A stretch of DNA of 18,622 nt from JAHEEL01 sp964195515 (GCA_964195515.1 CAXMQO010000065.1:1-18622); one strand, 5' to 3'. Shown: positions 1 through 12,253, numbered from the stretch's first letter. The notes: a model not told the origin generated them from the sequence alone. Program-made: numbers and translations.

Positions 1-883
1 TGGCCACTGTCTCGGGGTTACCGAGGGTCAGCGATCCATGCGGTCCCCACATGGCGTCGTACTGCGTCCGGGTTATCGGTGGCCAGCCTCGTTCGGCGCC
101 GATGCGGCTCATCGCCATGGCGTAGGAGGGGTAGAACTCGTCGGCCGCTTGTTCGTCGGTGTCGGCGATGTAGCCGTGGGTGTGCACCGCTAGGGGGACG
201 TCGGCCGGGTCGAATCCGGACGCCAACAGGGATCTGCGGTGCAGTTCGCCCAGCACGGCGAAGCGGTTGGGATCCCCTCCGATGATGGCGAGGGCAACGG
301 GCAGGCCCTTGGTCCCGGCTCGCACGACCGATTGTGGTGTCCCGCCGACCGCGATCCAGATCGGTAGCGGGTCCTGTTCGGGCCGGGGGTAGATGGCCTG
401 GTCCGTGAGCGGAGTCCGGAATGTGCCCGACCAGGTGACGACGTCGTTGTCCCGGATCGCGAGCAGCAAGTCGAGCTTCTCGGCGAACAACTCGTCGTAG
501 TCCGACAGGTCGTAGCCGAAGAGGGGAAACGACTCGATGAAGGAACCCCTGCCTGCCATGATCTCCGCCCGACCCGACGACACGAGATCCAGTGTTGCGA
601 AGTCTTGGAATACGCGGACGGGGTCGTCGGAGCTGAGGATGCTCACCGCCGTCGTGAGCCGGATCGTGTTCGTTCTGCCAGCCGCTGCTGCGAGTACGGT
701 CACCGGAGACGACGCGGCGAAGTCGGCTCGGTGGTGTTCTCCGATCCCGTAGACGTCGAGTCCGACGGCTTCAGCGACTTCGACCTCCTCGAGGACCTGG
801 CGGATGCGGTCGCCGTGGCTGATCAGCTCGCCCGAGTCGGGGTCTGGGAACGTCTCGGCGAAGGTGGTGATGCCCAATTCCAT
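1..883 (-). CDS. LLM-class flavin-dependent oxidoreductase (luciferase-like monooxygenase), 3' end outside window
   Basis: Reading the minus strand from the ATG at 883-881 gives 294 uninterrupted codons that run off the left edge; relatives are roughly 340 residues, so about 50 C-terminal residues are missing. The protein begins MELGITTFAETFPD and has the typical luciferase-like barrel segments: a GIGEHHR motif at residues 46-52, a T-I-R-L-T-T-A-V strand, then S-G-R-A-E-I-M-A-G-R-G and, later, P-I-W-I-A-V-G-G-T-P. Such enzymes are cytoplasmic and use FMNH2 or F420H2 to oxidise or reduce small organic substrates; the substrate cannot be told from sequence. A purine-rich AGGATGGGA stretch just before the ATG could serve as ribosome-binding site. 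It is divergent from the ABC exporter, with 124 bp between starts. Family call is firm, substrate unknown. Confidence 0.9.
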   Translation of the reverse strand, partial: MELGITTFAETFPDPDSGELISHGDRIRQVLEEVEVAEAVGLDVYGIGEHHRADFAASSPVTVLAAAAGRTNTIRLTTAVSILSSDDPVRVFQDFATLDLVSSGRAEIMAGRGSFIESFPLFGYDLSDYDELFAEKLDLLLAIRDNDVVTWSGTFRTPLTDQAIYPRPEQDPLPIWIAVGGTPQSVVRAGTKGLPVALAIIGGDPNRFAVLGELHRRSLLASGFDPADVPLAVHTHGYIADTDEQAADEFYPSYAMAMSRIGAERGWPPITRTQYDAMWGPHGSLTLGNPETVA

Positions 884-995
884 GATCGTCCCATCCTGGT
901 CGGGTTGTTCCGCCTACTCCAGCCGTTTGAGCGCCGCCGCTATTCCCCTGCAACCGGGCCGTCGCACGACGGCTTGGTATGGCCGGTGCGATACA

Positions 996-1001
996 TACCA
1001 T
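996..1001 (+). promoter_or_regulatory. Candidate -10 element for leaderless ABC exporter transcript
   Basis: TACCAT matches the actinobacterial TANNNT pattern and ends exactly six bases before the ATG at 1008, so transcription would start on or next to the A of the start codon. No Shine-Dalgarno sequence lies upstream of that ATG. No convincing -35 was found. The same spacing recurs at 15818 and 16748. Confidence 0.4.
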
Positions 1002-1007
1002 CGACCG

Positions 1008-2810
1008 ATGAGACCGATGAGCCGACGCAGAGGGTTCGCCGCCGACGCGGGAGAGCGTTCCGACTTGCCGTGGCGCGACCAGGTGGGACAACTCGCCGGC
1101 CTGTTCCGACTGGTCAAACCGAACACCGGCTGGCTGGTGGCCGGAATCCTTGGGGTCGGGATCGCTTCGTCACTCGGGCTGGTGTTCCCCCTGGTGATGG
1201 GACGGCTCGTGGACGTCGCCATCGGGGAAGAGGGGACCATCGAGGGGCTCAACCGGATCGCCCTCCTCCTGCTCGCCGTCTTCTTTGTCCAAGCCGTCTT
1301 CAGCTACGTCCGGGTCTACGCCCTCGGTGTCGTGGGCGAAGGCGCCGTCGCCGACTTGCGAAAGACCGTCTACACCCGGATCATCCGGCTCCCCATCACT
1401 TTCTTCGACAAGACCCGTACCGGCGAGGTCACCAGCCGGCTCACGTCTGACGCGTCGGTGATCCAAGCCACCGTCTCTACGTCGGTTGCCCAGGCGCTTT
1501 CGCAATCGATCACGCTCATCGGCGGTGTCACCCTGATGATCGTGCTGAGCCCGCGCCTCTCGTTGACCGTGCTCGCCTTCCTGCCGATCGTGGTCATCGC
1601 CGCGGCGTTCTTCGGTCGGCGCCTCAGCAGGGTCTCTGCCGGCTTCCAGGACCAGATCGCACAGGCGAACGCCTACGCAGAGGAATCCATCTCAGGCATC
1701 AGGGTCGTCAAGTGGTTCACGGCCGAAGCCGACTCGTCGAAGCGCTACGACAACGCCATCCAGCGTTCGTACGAGGTGGCGCTCCGCAGAATTCGGCTCC
1801 GTGCCCTCTTCATCCCGGGTGTGTCCTTCGTGGCCTTCGGGACCCTTGCCCTGGTGCTTTGGGTGGGCGGCAGGCTCGTCCTCTCCGGGTCGATGACTGC
1901 CGGGAACCTCGTGTCGTTCCTCCTCTACACCCTCACCGTCGCAGGTGCCATCGGTGCGTTCACCGGGCTCTACTCCCAGCTTCAGGAAGCCCTCGGAGCG
2001 TCCCGGCGCATATTCGAGCTGCTCGGAGAACCGATCGAGGTTCACGACCCCGCCGATCCAGTCGTGCCGGAGCAGCGGGACGGGTCGCTGCGCTTCGAAT
2101 CGGTGGACTTCGACTATGCCGGCCGCGAGGTGGAAGTGCTGCGCGACATTGACCTCACCGTCCAACCCGGCGAGGTGGTGGCACTGGTCGGACCGTCGGG
2201 GTCGGGGAAGTCGACCCTGACACAGCTCATCGTCCGGTTCTACGACCCGATCGCCGGCCGGGTGCTGATCGACGACGTCGACGTTCGCCTGCAGAATCTC
2301 GACGATCTCCGCTCCCGGATGGCCGCCGTGCCCCAGGAGGTGCAGCTGTTCTCAGGGACGATCAGCGAGAACCTACGAGTCGCCAAGGCCGAGGCCACCG
2401 ATGGAGAACTCGTCGAGGCCGCGACCGCCGCTAACGCCCACGACTTCATCACTGCATTCCCCGACGCGTATGACACGATCATCGGTGAGCGGGGGATCCA
2501 GTTGTCGGGTGGTCAGCGGCAGCGGGTGGCGATCGCCAGGGCGCTGCTCGCCGATCCTCGCATCCTCATCCTCGACGAAGCCACGAGTTCCCTCGACGCC
2601 GAGACCGAAGCGCTCGTACAAGAGGCCCTCCAGCGTCTGATGGTCGGACGAACGACGCTGGTCATCGCCCATCGGCTCAGCACGGTCAGGGAGGCCGACC
2701 GCATCATCGTTCTTGTGGAAGGGCGAATCGTCGAGGAGGGGACCCACGACGAGCTCATGGACGCAGACGCCGTCTATGCCCAGCTGTCTTCCCGTCAACT
2801 GATCGGCTGA
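1008..2810 (+). CDS. ABC exporter half-transporter (fused membrane and ATPase domains)
   Basis: A 600-residue type I ABC exporter in which one chain carries a six-helix membrane domain (about residues 25-305) followed by the nucleotide-binding domain; two chains would form the pump in the inner membrane. Visible ATPase motifs are Walker A GPSGSGKST at 395-403, signature LSGGQ at 499-503, Walker B ILILDE at 519-524 followed by ATSSLD, and the switch histidine H555 in VIAHRLST. All catalytic residues are intact and the length is typical. The frame is open further upstream to 804, but that extension overlaps the divergent monooxygenase and its peptide is not exporter-like. ATG 1008 was preferred because a -10-like TACCAT sits six bases before it; ATG 1017 is an alternative. 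Substrate (drug, lipid or peptide) is not predictable. It converges on gltD. Confidence 0.93.
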   Translation: MRPMSRRRGFAADAGERSDLPWRDQVGQLAGLFRLVKPNTGWLVAGILGVGIASSLGLVFPLVMGRLVDVAIGEEGTIEGLNRIALLLLAVFFVQAVFSYVRVYALGVVGEGAVADLRKTVYTRIIRLPITFFDKTRTGEVTSRLTSDASVIQATVSTSVAQALSQSITLIGGVTLMIVLSPRLSLTVLAFLPIVVIAAAFFGRRLSRVSAGFQDQIAQANAYAEESISGIRVVKWFTAEADSSKRYDNAIQRSYEVALRRIRLRALFIPGVSFVAFGTLALVLWVGGRLVLSGSMTAGNLVSFLLYTLTVAGAIGAFTGLYSQLQEALGASRRIFELLGEPIEVHDPADPVVPEQRDGSLRFESVDFDYAGREVEVLRDIDLTVQPGEVVALVGPSGSGKSTLTQLIVRFYDPIAGRVLIDDVDVRLQNLDDLRSRMAAVPQEVQLFSGTISENLRVAKAEATDGELVEAATAANAHDFITAFPDAYDTIIGERGIQLSGGQRQRVAIARALLADPRILILDEATSSLDAETEALVQEALQRLMVGRTTLVIAHRLSTVREADRIIVLVEGRIVEEGTHDELMDADAVYAQLSSRQLIG

Positions 2811-2866
2811 GACGACACCACCGAATGCACCTTCCGCAGCGGTCAGGAGCCCGGAACGTCGGACCC

Positions 2867-2891
2867 GAACAAGCGGAGCGTCGCGTTGTTC
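2867..2891. terminator. Hairpin between convergent ABC exporter and gltD
   Basis: GAACAAGCG (2867-2875) pairs with CGC plus TTGTTC (2882-2884 and 2886-2891), leaving one bulged G and a six-base loop. It lies in the 141-bp gap between two convergent genes, where a bidirectional terminator is expected. There is no clear T-tract, so efficiency is doubtful. Confidence 0.4.
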
Positions 2892-2951
2892 CTGTGCTGC
2901 GCGGCCCCGCCGTCCGGAACCCGTCGCAGCTCAAGTCTCAAATCATGAATC

Positions 2952-4390
2952 TCAGTAGGGGAGATCGCTGTGTCCCATCAGAGACTCGTCGACGGCTCGG
3001 GCACAGTGTCGGCCTTCGCGGATGGCCCACACGACCAACGACTGACCGCGGCGCATATCGCCGGCCGCGAATACGCCCGGGATGCCCGTTGTGTAGTCAT
3101 CCACGCTCGCGGCAACGTTCCCGCGTAGGTCGAAGCCGACGCCGAGCTGCTCCAGCAAACCCTTGTGGACGGGACTGACGAATCCCATCGCCAACAGGAC
3201 GAGATCGGCCTGCAGATCGAACTCGCTGCCGGCGACTTCCGTCATCTCCCGCGAAGCGTCGACGGCTCGCCAGTCGACGCCAACACCCCGAAGGCTCTCG
3301 ACGCGTCCGGCCGAGCCCTCAAACGAAGCGGTCGAGACCGACCAAAGCCGTTCGCATCCCTCGTCGTGCGACGTGGAAGTCCGCAGCTTCGTCGGCCAGT
3401 CGGGCCAGATGAGGGACTTGTCCGGATGCTCCGGCGGCCGCGGAAGTAGTTCGAGCTGAGTAACCGAGGCGGCCCCCTGCCGGTTCGACGTACCGACGCA
3501 GTCAGCGCCGGTGTCGCCGCCACCAATGACCACGACGTGTTTGCCCTCGGCGGTGATCGTCGCCTCACCTCCGAGGGACTCGCTGCCGATCCTCCGGTTC
3601 TGCTGGGTCAGGAACGGCATCGCGAAGTGAACCCCTTCGAGGTCCCGGCCGGGGACCGCCAGGTCCCGCGGCTGCTCACATCCGGCGGCAAGCACGACCG
3701 CGTCGTACTCGTTGATGAGGCGTTCGACGGGCCAGTTCACCCCGATGTGGCGGTTGACCCGGAACTCGACCCCTTCTGCCTGCATCTGCGCCATACGGCG
3801 ATCGATGGCGCTCTTGTCGAGTTTGAAGTCAGGAATCCCGTACCGGAGCAGACCCCCGATCTTGGCGTTCTTCTCGAACACCTCGACATGGTGGCCGGCT
3901 CGGGCGAGTTGCTGGGCCGCGGCCAGTCCCGACGGCCCCGAACCGACGACGGCCACCCGCCTGTCGGTGCGTCGACTTGGGATCTTCGGCTCGATCCATC
4001 GGTTCTCCCACGCCTTCTCGATGATGGAGTACTCGATGGCTTTGATCGAGACCGGGGCGTCGTGGAGGTTGAGGGTGCACGCCTCCTCACAGGGCGCAGG
4101 ACAGACCCGTCCGGTGAACTCCGGGAAGTTGTTCGTCGAGTGCAGTGTGTCGATGGCTTCACGCCAGTTGCCCCGGTAGACCAGGTCGTTCCAGTCGGGG
4201 ATGAGATTGTCAACTGGGCAGCCGGAGTGGCAGTAGGGAACGCCACAGTCGATGCAACGGGCCCCTTGCTGTGACACCGACTCGTCGGTCAGAGGAATCG
4301 AAAACTCGGCAAAATTCTTGCGCCGTTCCTCGACCGGCAGGGCCGCGTGTTGGCGTCGGTCGATTTCTCTGAATCCGGTCGGCGAGCCCA

Positions 4391-4391
<1 letters not shown>
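2952..4391 (-). CDS. gltD: Glutamate synthase small subunit (NADPH, FAD, Fe-S)
   Basis: The 479-residue beta subunit of NADPH-glutamate synthase. It takes electrons from NADPH through FAD and passes them via Fe-S clusters to GltB in the cytoplasm. Cysteines C46, C49, C54, C58 and C97, C101, C105 form the N-terminal cluster-binding motifs. A dinucleotide-binding GSGPSG at 150-155 binds FAD and a later VVVIGGGDTG binds NADPH; near the C-terminus, G-V-F-A-A-G-D is the usual FAD contact. Length is as expected. The ATG shares its A with the TGA stop of gltB (TGATG on the minus strand), so the two chains should be made by translational coupling in the required equal amounts. An in-frame extension upstream of this ATG exists only as overlap with gltB and is rejected. 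Confidence 0.95.
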
Positions 4392-8992
<4,601 letters not shown>

Positions 8993-9202
8993 GGGGCACC
9001 ACCGTACCCGGCTCGATGCGGTGTGCGACAGCGGCAATGAACGACGCCGCCGTGGCAGAAGCGATTCTCGGGATCCGGCGCCGGGCGCTGATCACGGGGA
9101 CGCATCGCACCCGGCTCGGATGCAGGACAGGCCTGTCGCTGCGACGGGGAGGCCTGAATCGGTCGGTCGGTGGGTTCGACCGGGGCGTCGTCAGCCGGTT
9201 CG

Positions 9203-9634
9203 TCAGCCGTCGGGGCCGGTCGGGGTCCTCTCGAACGCGGCAACGCCCAGGCGGGCGAGTTCCATGTCCTCGGCTTCGGGTAGGCCTGAAACACCGACGG
9301 CGCCGACAACCCTTCCGTCGGAGGAGATGGGGACACCGCCGCCCCACGACACGTAGCGGAGTTCGCCGAAATTCGTCATGGGGAAACCCTCGGCCCGGGA
9401 GGCTTCACCCACGGATTTGGATTCGGTCTGTTCCCTGGCCGCGGTGTAGGCCTTGTTCATGGCGATGGTGATCGATGGGAGGCGGCACCCGTCGGTTCGG
9501 ACGAACGCGAGGAGTTCGCCGTGATCGTCAACGACGGCGACCGCCGCGCCTCGTCCGGTCCGTTCGAGTTCGTCCCGAATCGCATCGAGGACCACGAGTG
9601 CGTCGGTGTGGCTCAGCCTGGTGATGTCGTGCAT
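9203..9634 (-). CDS. GlcG/HbpS-type heme-binding family protein (DUF336)
   Basis: A 143-residue single-domain protein beginning MHDITRLSHTDALVVLDAIR. It carries the family hallmarks: an A-V-A-V-V-D-D-H-G-E-L-L-A-F-V-R core, M-N-K-A-Y-T-A-A helix and a late G-G-V-P-I-S-S-D-G-R-V-V-G-A-V-G-V-S-G segment. Members bind heme or sense redox state (HbpS of Streptomyces) or occur in glycolate loci (GlcG); the exact role here is open. No signal peptide is seen, so cytoplasmic. The start is fixed by a perfect AGGAGG five bases before the ATG; an upstream in-frame start is less likely. It lies 210 bp upstream of gltB on the same strand and could be cotranscribed. Its leader begins beside a very strong inverted repeat. 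Confidence 0.85.
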   Translation of the reverse strand: MHDITRLSHTDALVVLDAIRDELERTGRGAAVAVVDDHGELLAFVRTDGCRLPSITIAMNKAYTAAREQTESKSVGEASRAEGFPMTNFGELRYVSWGGGVPISSDGRVVGAVGVSGLPEAEDMELARLGVAAFERTPTGPDG

Positions 9635-9682
9635 GTCAGCCTCCTTCGGTACCGTCACCCTACCCGGCACGTCGCGGCCCGT

Positions 9683-9744
9683 CCCCGGGGCTCTGGCGTT
9701 GATACGGCCGATATCCGGTCCGTATCAACGCCAGAGCCCTGGGG
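9683..9744. repeat. Near-perfect 25-bp inverted repeat, 12-nt loop
   Basis: The arms 9688-9707 and 9720-9739 are perfectly complementary over 20 bp (core TTGATACGG / CCGTATCAA). The stem extends outward by one G-T pair and four C-G pairs, to 9683 and 9744. The 12-base loop is CCGATATCCGGT. It sits between the start of the HbpS-like gene (minus) and the charged repeat protein (plus), so it is upstream of both. It could be an operator, an attenuator, or a relic of a small mobile element; nothing in it resembles a known RNA family I recognise. Confidence 0.85.
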
Positions 9745-9825
9745 GGAGGTGGATCTCGCTCATGCGCGTGGTCGCCGCTACCTTTGTACCCGACGGGTCG
9801 GATCCCAAGGCGAGGCGGAACCGGA

Positions 9826-10146
9826 ATGACGAACGGCGAGCAGTCGAACGATGACCGGAATGAAGGGGAACGCGATTCCTCGCGCGCCCGGAATGAAGAG
9901 GAACGCGATTCCTCGCGCGCACGGAATGAAGCGGAGCGCGACTCCTCACACGATCGGTCCGACGAGAAGCGACAGGCAGAAGGTGCCCGGTACGAGGAAG
10001 AACGGCTCGCCGAGAGCGCTCGCTACGAAGAAGAGCTGCTCGTCGAACGCAACCGGGCCGACCAGAAACGCAGCGACGAACTCGAACTCGTCAAGCAGCA
10101 GCGGCGCGACGATCGGGAGCAGAGAGCCCGCGATCGCAACCGCTGA
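9826..10146 (+). CDS. Hypothetical highly charged coiled-coil protein with internal repeats
   Basis: 106 residues from ATG 9826 to the stop at 10146, not recognised as any family. The chain is almost entirely Arg, Glu, Asp, Asn, Ser and Lys with hardly any hydrophobic residues. Residues 11-43 are three copies of an 11-residue unit RNExERDSSRA, followed by degenerate units around RYEEERLAES and RYEEELLVER, consistent with a long charged helix or coiled coil or a disordered linker-like protein. There is no signal peptide or membrane segment. GAGG lies ten bases and GGCGG about seven bases upstream of the ATG. The opposite strand is also open here and would give a hydrophobic peptide, but that is the expected shadow of an acidic/basic frame. 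Moderately sure it is expressed. Confidence 0.5.
   Translation: MTNGEQSNDDRNEGERDSSRARNEEERDSSRARNEAERDSSHDRSDEKRQAEGARYEEERLAESARYEEELLVERNRADQKRSDELELVKQQRRDDREQRARDRNR
9856..9954 (+). repeat. Three tandem 33-bp repeats (coding)
   Basis: Units begin with CGGAATGAA at 9856, 9889 and 9922. The first two are nearly identical; the third has several substitutions. The period is a multiple of three, so each unit encodes 11 residues (RNExERDSSRA) and copy-number change would keep the reading frame. Confidence 0.9.
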
Positions 10147-10266
10147 GTTCCGAAACGCCTCGAAGCTGAAGCCTCTACGCGTGGCGGAGCGTCGTCCGTT
10201 CCGTGGACAGCTCGTTTCGCTGCGGCCACCGAATCGCATCCAAGCGGCGGAAGTCGAACGGTCGCG

Positions 10267-10683
10267 TCAGAGTCTCTGACGAAGGTCATCGATGTGGGTC
10301 GTCATCGACAGTGCGAGAACCTTGGGGTCGACATCGGTGCCGCCGGCACGGGCAACCATTGCCACGCCCTCTGCGTCGGGTGTTCCGAAGATCAGCTCGA
10401 GAGGCTGATCTCCTCGGCGGTGACTTCTCTGCTGACGTCGTGCTTCTGAAGCCGATCGATCCGGGTTCGTCGGGCGCGGGGTCACTTCGGTCGACGAACT
10501 CACCGATCCTTGGTCGGGTGAGCGCACGGGGACACCCCACCATTCGGCGAAGTCGGCGAGATACTCAACCCGGAAGTTCGTATCACGGCCGTCGAGTTGT
10601 ATCGCCGTGTGGTGGTCAAAGGGGTACGGAAGCGTCGAGACGAGATCGTACGCCGACGTCGAAGTGGCGGGCGCACTGTGCGG
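10267..10683 (-). pseudogene. Decayed coding sequence directly after the Rrf2 gene
   Basis: Immediately past the TAG stop of the Rrf2 gene the same minus-strand frame stays open for 138 codons, to a TGA at 10269-10267. No ATG lies before the protein-like early part; the first GTG comes about 56 codons in. Two parts look coding: an early segment with V-E-Y-L-A-D-F-A-E-W-W-G-V-P-V and a late one with L-I-F-G-T-P-D-A-E-G-V-A-M-V-A-R-A-G-G-T-D-V-D-P. Between them the better protein-like reading (G-E-F-V-D-R-S-D-P-A-P-D-E-P-G) is in another frame, suggesting two compensating frameshifts. I read it as a 5'-truncated, frameshifted gene remnant of unknown family. A short gene starting at an internal GTG is possible but less likely. 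Confidence 0.35.
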
Positions 10684-11172
10684 CTACGTGCGGGTGCCTC
10701 GCCGGGTTGTCGGGTTGGGGTGGATTGGGTTGATGGGAACGTGGGTGTTGTGTTCGATGTCGTGATCGATGCGAGCCAGTTGGGCGAGGTTCGTGGTGTC
10801 CAGGGATTCTGCGAATGCCTTTTGGGCAAGACACCAGGGGTCGTGGATGGGGCAGGCGTCGGCCCAGTCGCACGGCCCTCCCCGAAGGATGCACTGATCG
10901 GGGGACAGAAGCTGCTCGGCTGGTTCGACGACGTCGAGCAGGGTGATGTCTTCGGGGGGTCGGGTGAGGTGGTAGCCGCCGTTTGGCCCGGCGGTCGAGG
11001 TGAGCAGTCCTTGGGAGACGAGCTCGGCGAGGATCCTCTTCACGAAGTCAGGGGGGATGTCCATCGAAGCCGCTACCTCGCGGGCCTTGCGTGGTCCGTC
11101 TTCGTAGTGGCGAGCCAGATCGAGCGCGGCACGAACCGCATAGTCTCCGTGTTTACCGAGTGTCACAGGCAT
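10684..11172 (-). CDS. Rrf2-family Fe-S transcriptional regulator
   Basis: 162 residues. The N-terminal winged helix (about 1-75) has the Rrf2 signature YAVRAALDLA, the recognition-helix region I-P-P-D-F-V-K-R-I-L-A-E-L and the wing S-T-A-G-P-N-G-G-Y. Cysteines C94, C101 and C107 (C-X6-C-X5-C) are placed like the Fe-S ligands of IscR/NsrR; another cysteine follows at 114. Members sense Fe-S status, nitric oxide or redox and bind DNA as dimers. The start is supported by GGGAGGG four bases before the ATG. The C-terminus is rich in Pro, Asn and Thr and probably disordered. NsrR-like and IscR-like roles cannot be separated from sequence alone; no isc/suf or hmp gene is beside it. A candidate operator lies at 11312-11326. 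Confidence 0.9.
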   Translation of the reverse strand: MPVTLGKHGDYAVRAALDLARHYEDGPRKAREVAASMDIPPDFVKRILAELVSQGLLTSTAGPNGGYHLTRPPEDITLLDVVEPAEQLLSPDQCILRGGPCDWADACPIHDPWCLAQKAFAESLDTTNLAQLARIDHDIEHNTHVPINPIHPNPTTRRGTRT

Positions 11173-11504
11173 GGAACCCTCCCACCGAAACCCTACGTGT
11201 CGGAGACCGAATGTGTACAAAAAGTTCATCGAAGCAGGTAGGTGACGTTCGGTCGAGCGTCGCCGGATCGCAGCCAAGCCCCGGAAACGAGCACCCTGCA
11301 ATCCGAGACCCTGACTAGTTAGGTCAACGTTGCGTCGACCGACCGTTGTTCTTCCGCCGTTGAATGATACGGTCAAGGAGTGACATCAGGGACATGCCCA
11401 AAAGGCACGGGTGTCACAGTCTGTGGTACTCCACAAACTGAGGGGCGACGCATCCGTGGGCTTACGGCGGCGCCGCAGAGGAATATCGACCCGGGGAGGG
11501 CATC
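11173..11504. other. Divergent intergenic region between Rrf2 gene and small ORF
   Basis: 332 bp without a convincing gene. Besides the operator-like repeat at 11312-11326, it holds a hairpin at 11417-11440 (CAGT-c-TGTGG, loop TACT, CCACA-a-ACTG). It also has a TACACA/ACATTC stretch about 45 bases upstream of the Rrf2 ATG that could be its -10. The hairpin lies 65 bases before the small plus-strand ORF and could belong to its leader. Confidence 0.4.
11312..11326. promoter_or_regulatory. Operator-like inverted repeat TGAC-N7-GTCA upstream of Rrf2 gene
   Basis: TGACTAGTTAGGTCA is an inverted repeat with an ACTAGT core. It overlaps a TTGACC hexamer on the minus strand (11327-11322), a possible -35 for the Rrf2 gene, and resembles the TTGACT...AGTCAA layout of type 1 IscR sites. 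Autoregulation by the adjacent Rrf2 protein is inferred. It is about 140 bp from the ATG, rather far. Confidence 0.35.
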
Positions 11505-11705
11505 GTGTATCCAATCGATCAAACCGATTATGTCAAGGCCCATATCGGCGCCATCTCGGAAGAGATGCGAGACTCCAGGATGGGCTGGCAGCAGCAGAAT
11601 GACAGTTCCGGATCTCTCCATCGCCTCTACGGCGCCATCGACAGGCTGTTGGCCAGAGGATCGAAGGCGACCCAGCCAATACCGAAAGCACAACCCGCGA
11701 ACTGA
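11505..11705 (+). CDS. Hypothetical 66-residue protein
   Basis: Starts at GTG 11505 with GGGGAGG placed five bases upstream, a strong ribosome-binding site, and ends at TGA 11703-11705. The peptide begins VYPIDQTDYVKAHIGAISEE and includes a helix-prone middle (H-R-L-Y-G-A-I-D-R-L-L-A) and a polar tail. It has no signal peptide, cysteine or membrane segment. I do not recognise a family. It is divergent from the Rrf2 gene and 23 bases before another ribosome-binding site at 11729. Residue composition (few Arg/Pro/Ser runs) is more protein-like than the overlapping frames. Confidence 0.5.
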   Translation: MYPIDQTDYVKAHIGAISEEMRDSRMGWQQQNDSSGSLHRLYGAIDRLLARGSKATQPIPKAQPAN

Positions 11706-11728
11706 GCTGAGAAAAGGAGAGAGGCGAC

Positions 11729-11779
11729 ATGATCGTCATCAATCTCTCACGCTGCGCCCCGAGCTTCGGCGACCACTGA
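11729..11779 (+). CDS. 16-codon ORF with strong ribosome-binding site (leader peptide or truncated gene start)
   Basis: AAAAGGAGAGAGG precedes ATG 11729, which opens only 16 codons (MIVINLSRCAPSFGDH) before TGA. The signal is far better than expected by chance for so short a frame. Eight bases past the stop begins the decayed repeat copy at 11787, so this may be the surviving head of a gene whose body was lost in the rearrangement. A regulatory leader peptide is the alternative. Confidence 0.3.
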   Translation: MIVINLSRCAPSFGDH

Positions 11780-11786
11780 ATCCCGG

Positions 11787-11933
11787 TCTCAGAGTGGCCG
11801 CGCCTCAGGTCCTTGCGACCACCGAGGGATCTCTTCGAAGCCGCCGACCCGGTACGTCGCCTCCGAAGAGGCCGTCTCCGGTGCGCCCGGCACGTACCAG
11901 CAGGTGTCGATGCCGTAGCTGATGCGGCCGGCG
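11787..11933 (-). pseudogene. Decayed duplicate of the 3' end of the HAD phosphatase gene (direct repeat copy 1)
   Basis: 147 bp about 91 percent identical by eye to 13302-13449 (roughly 12 substitutions and one missing G). In the minus strand it encodes I-S-Y-G-I-D-T-C-W-Y-V-P-G-A-P-E-T-A-S-S, the same C-terminus as the intact HAD gene. The deleted G shifts the frame just before the original stop and translation continues into unrelated sequence. Similarity also covers about 18 bp beyond the HAD stop codon. Upstream parts of the HAD gene, including all catalytic motifs, are absent. Confidence 0.85.
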
Positions 11934-11974
11934 GTGCTTTCGCCAACTGGCGGGACAGCCTCCGACATGCTCCG

Positions 11975-12235
11975 TCAGCGGAGGACTGGGGCCAGGCGAC
12001 CGCTCCGATCGTCCTCATCGCAGAGCTCGACTTTGAGGTAGTCCTGTTCGGACACCGTCCACCGCTCCGCGACCAGGCAACCGTCCGTGTCCAGCGGTTC
12101 GGCGACCGCGTCGCGGGTTCCCGGCCGTAGCCGCCGAAACCGGGCTTCAGTTCGTATGACCGACGCGCTCGGCGATAGCGTGCAGTTCGGAATGCTGCGA
12201 GAACTGGATATCCGGGCAACAGCCGCCGTGCTCAT
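11975..12235 (-). pseudogene. Possible gene fragment, unknown family
   Basis: Minus-strand frame ending at TGA 11977-11975. Its last 50 or so codons are strongly G/C-ending and protein-like (D-A-V-A-E-P-L-D-T-D-G-C-L-V-A-E-R-W-T-V, then E-Q-D-Y-L-K-V-E-L-C). The preceding 30 codons look random up to an ATG at 12235 that has no ribosome-binding site. A neighbouring frame reads Y-E-L-K-P-G-F-G-G-Y-G just before, suggesting a frameshift. Probably a remnant left in the duplicated region; family not recognised. Confidence 0.25.
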
Positions 12236-12253
12236 CTGCCGCGCGGGCGCGGC

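Noticed and set aside
804..1007. Longer N-terminus of the ABC exporter
   Set aside because: It would overlap the divergent monooxygenase gene by 80 bp and adds 68 residues not typical of exporters.
9006..9123. Imperfect direct repeat ACCCGGCTCG(G)ATGC at 9006-9019 and 9109-9123 upstream of gltB
   Set aside because: Only about 14 bp matches and the flanks diverge; chance is plausible in GC-rich DNA, so not called as a regulatory site.
9856..9954. CRISPR-like array
   Set aside because: Units are contiguous without spacers, in frame with a coding sequence and only three in number.
9946..10239. 97-codon minus-strand frame encoding a hydrophobic, membrane-like peptide
   Set aside because: It is the complement of an Arg/Glu-rich repeat frame, which automatically yields Leu/Phe/Ala-rich peptide; no ribosome-binding site.
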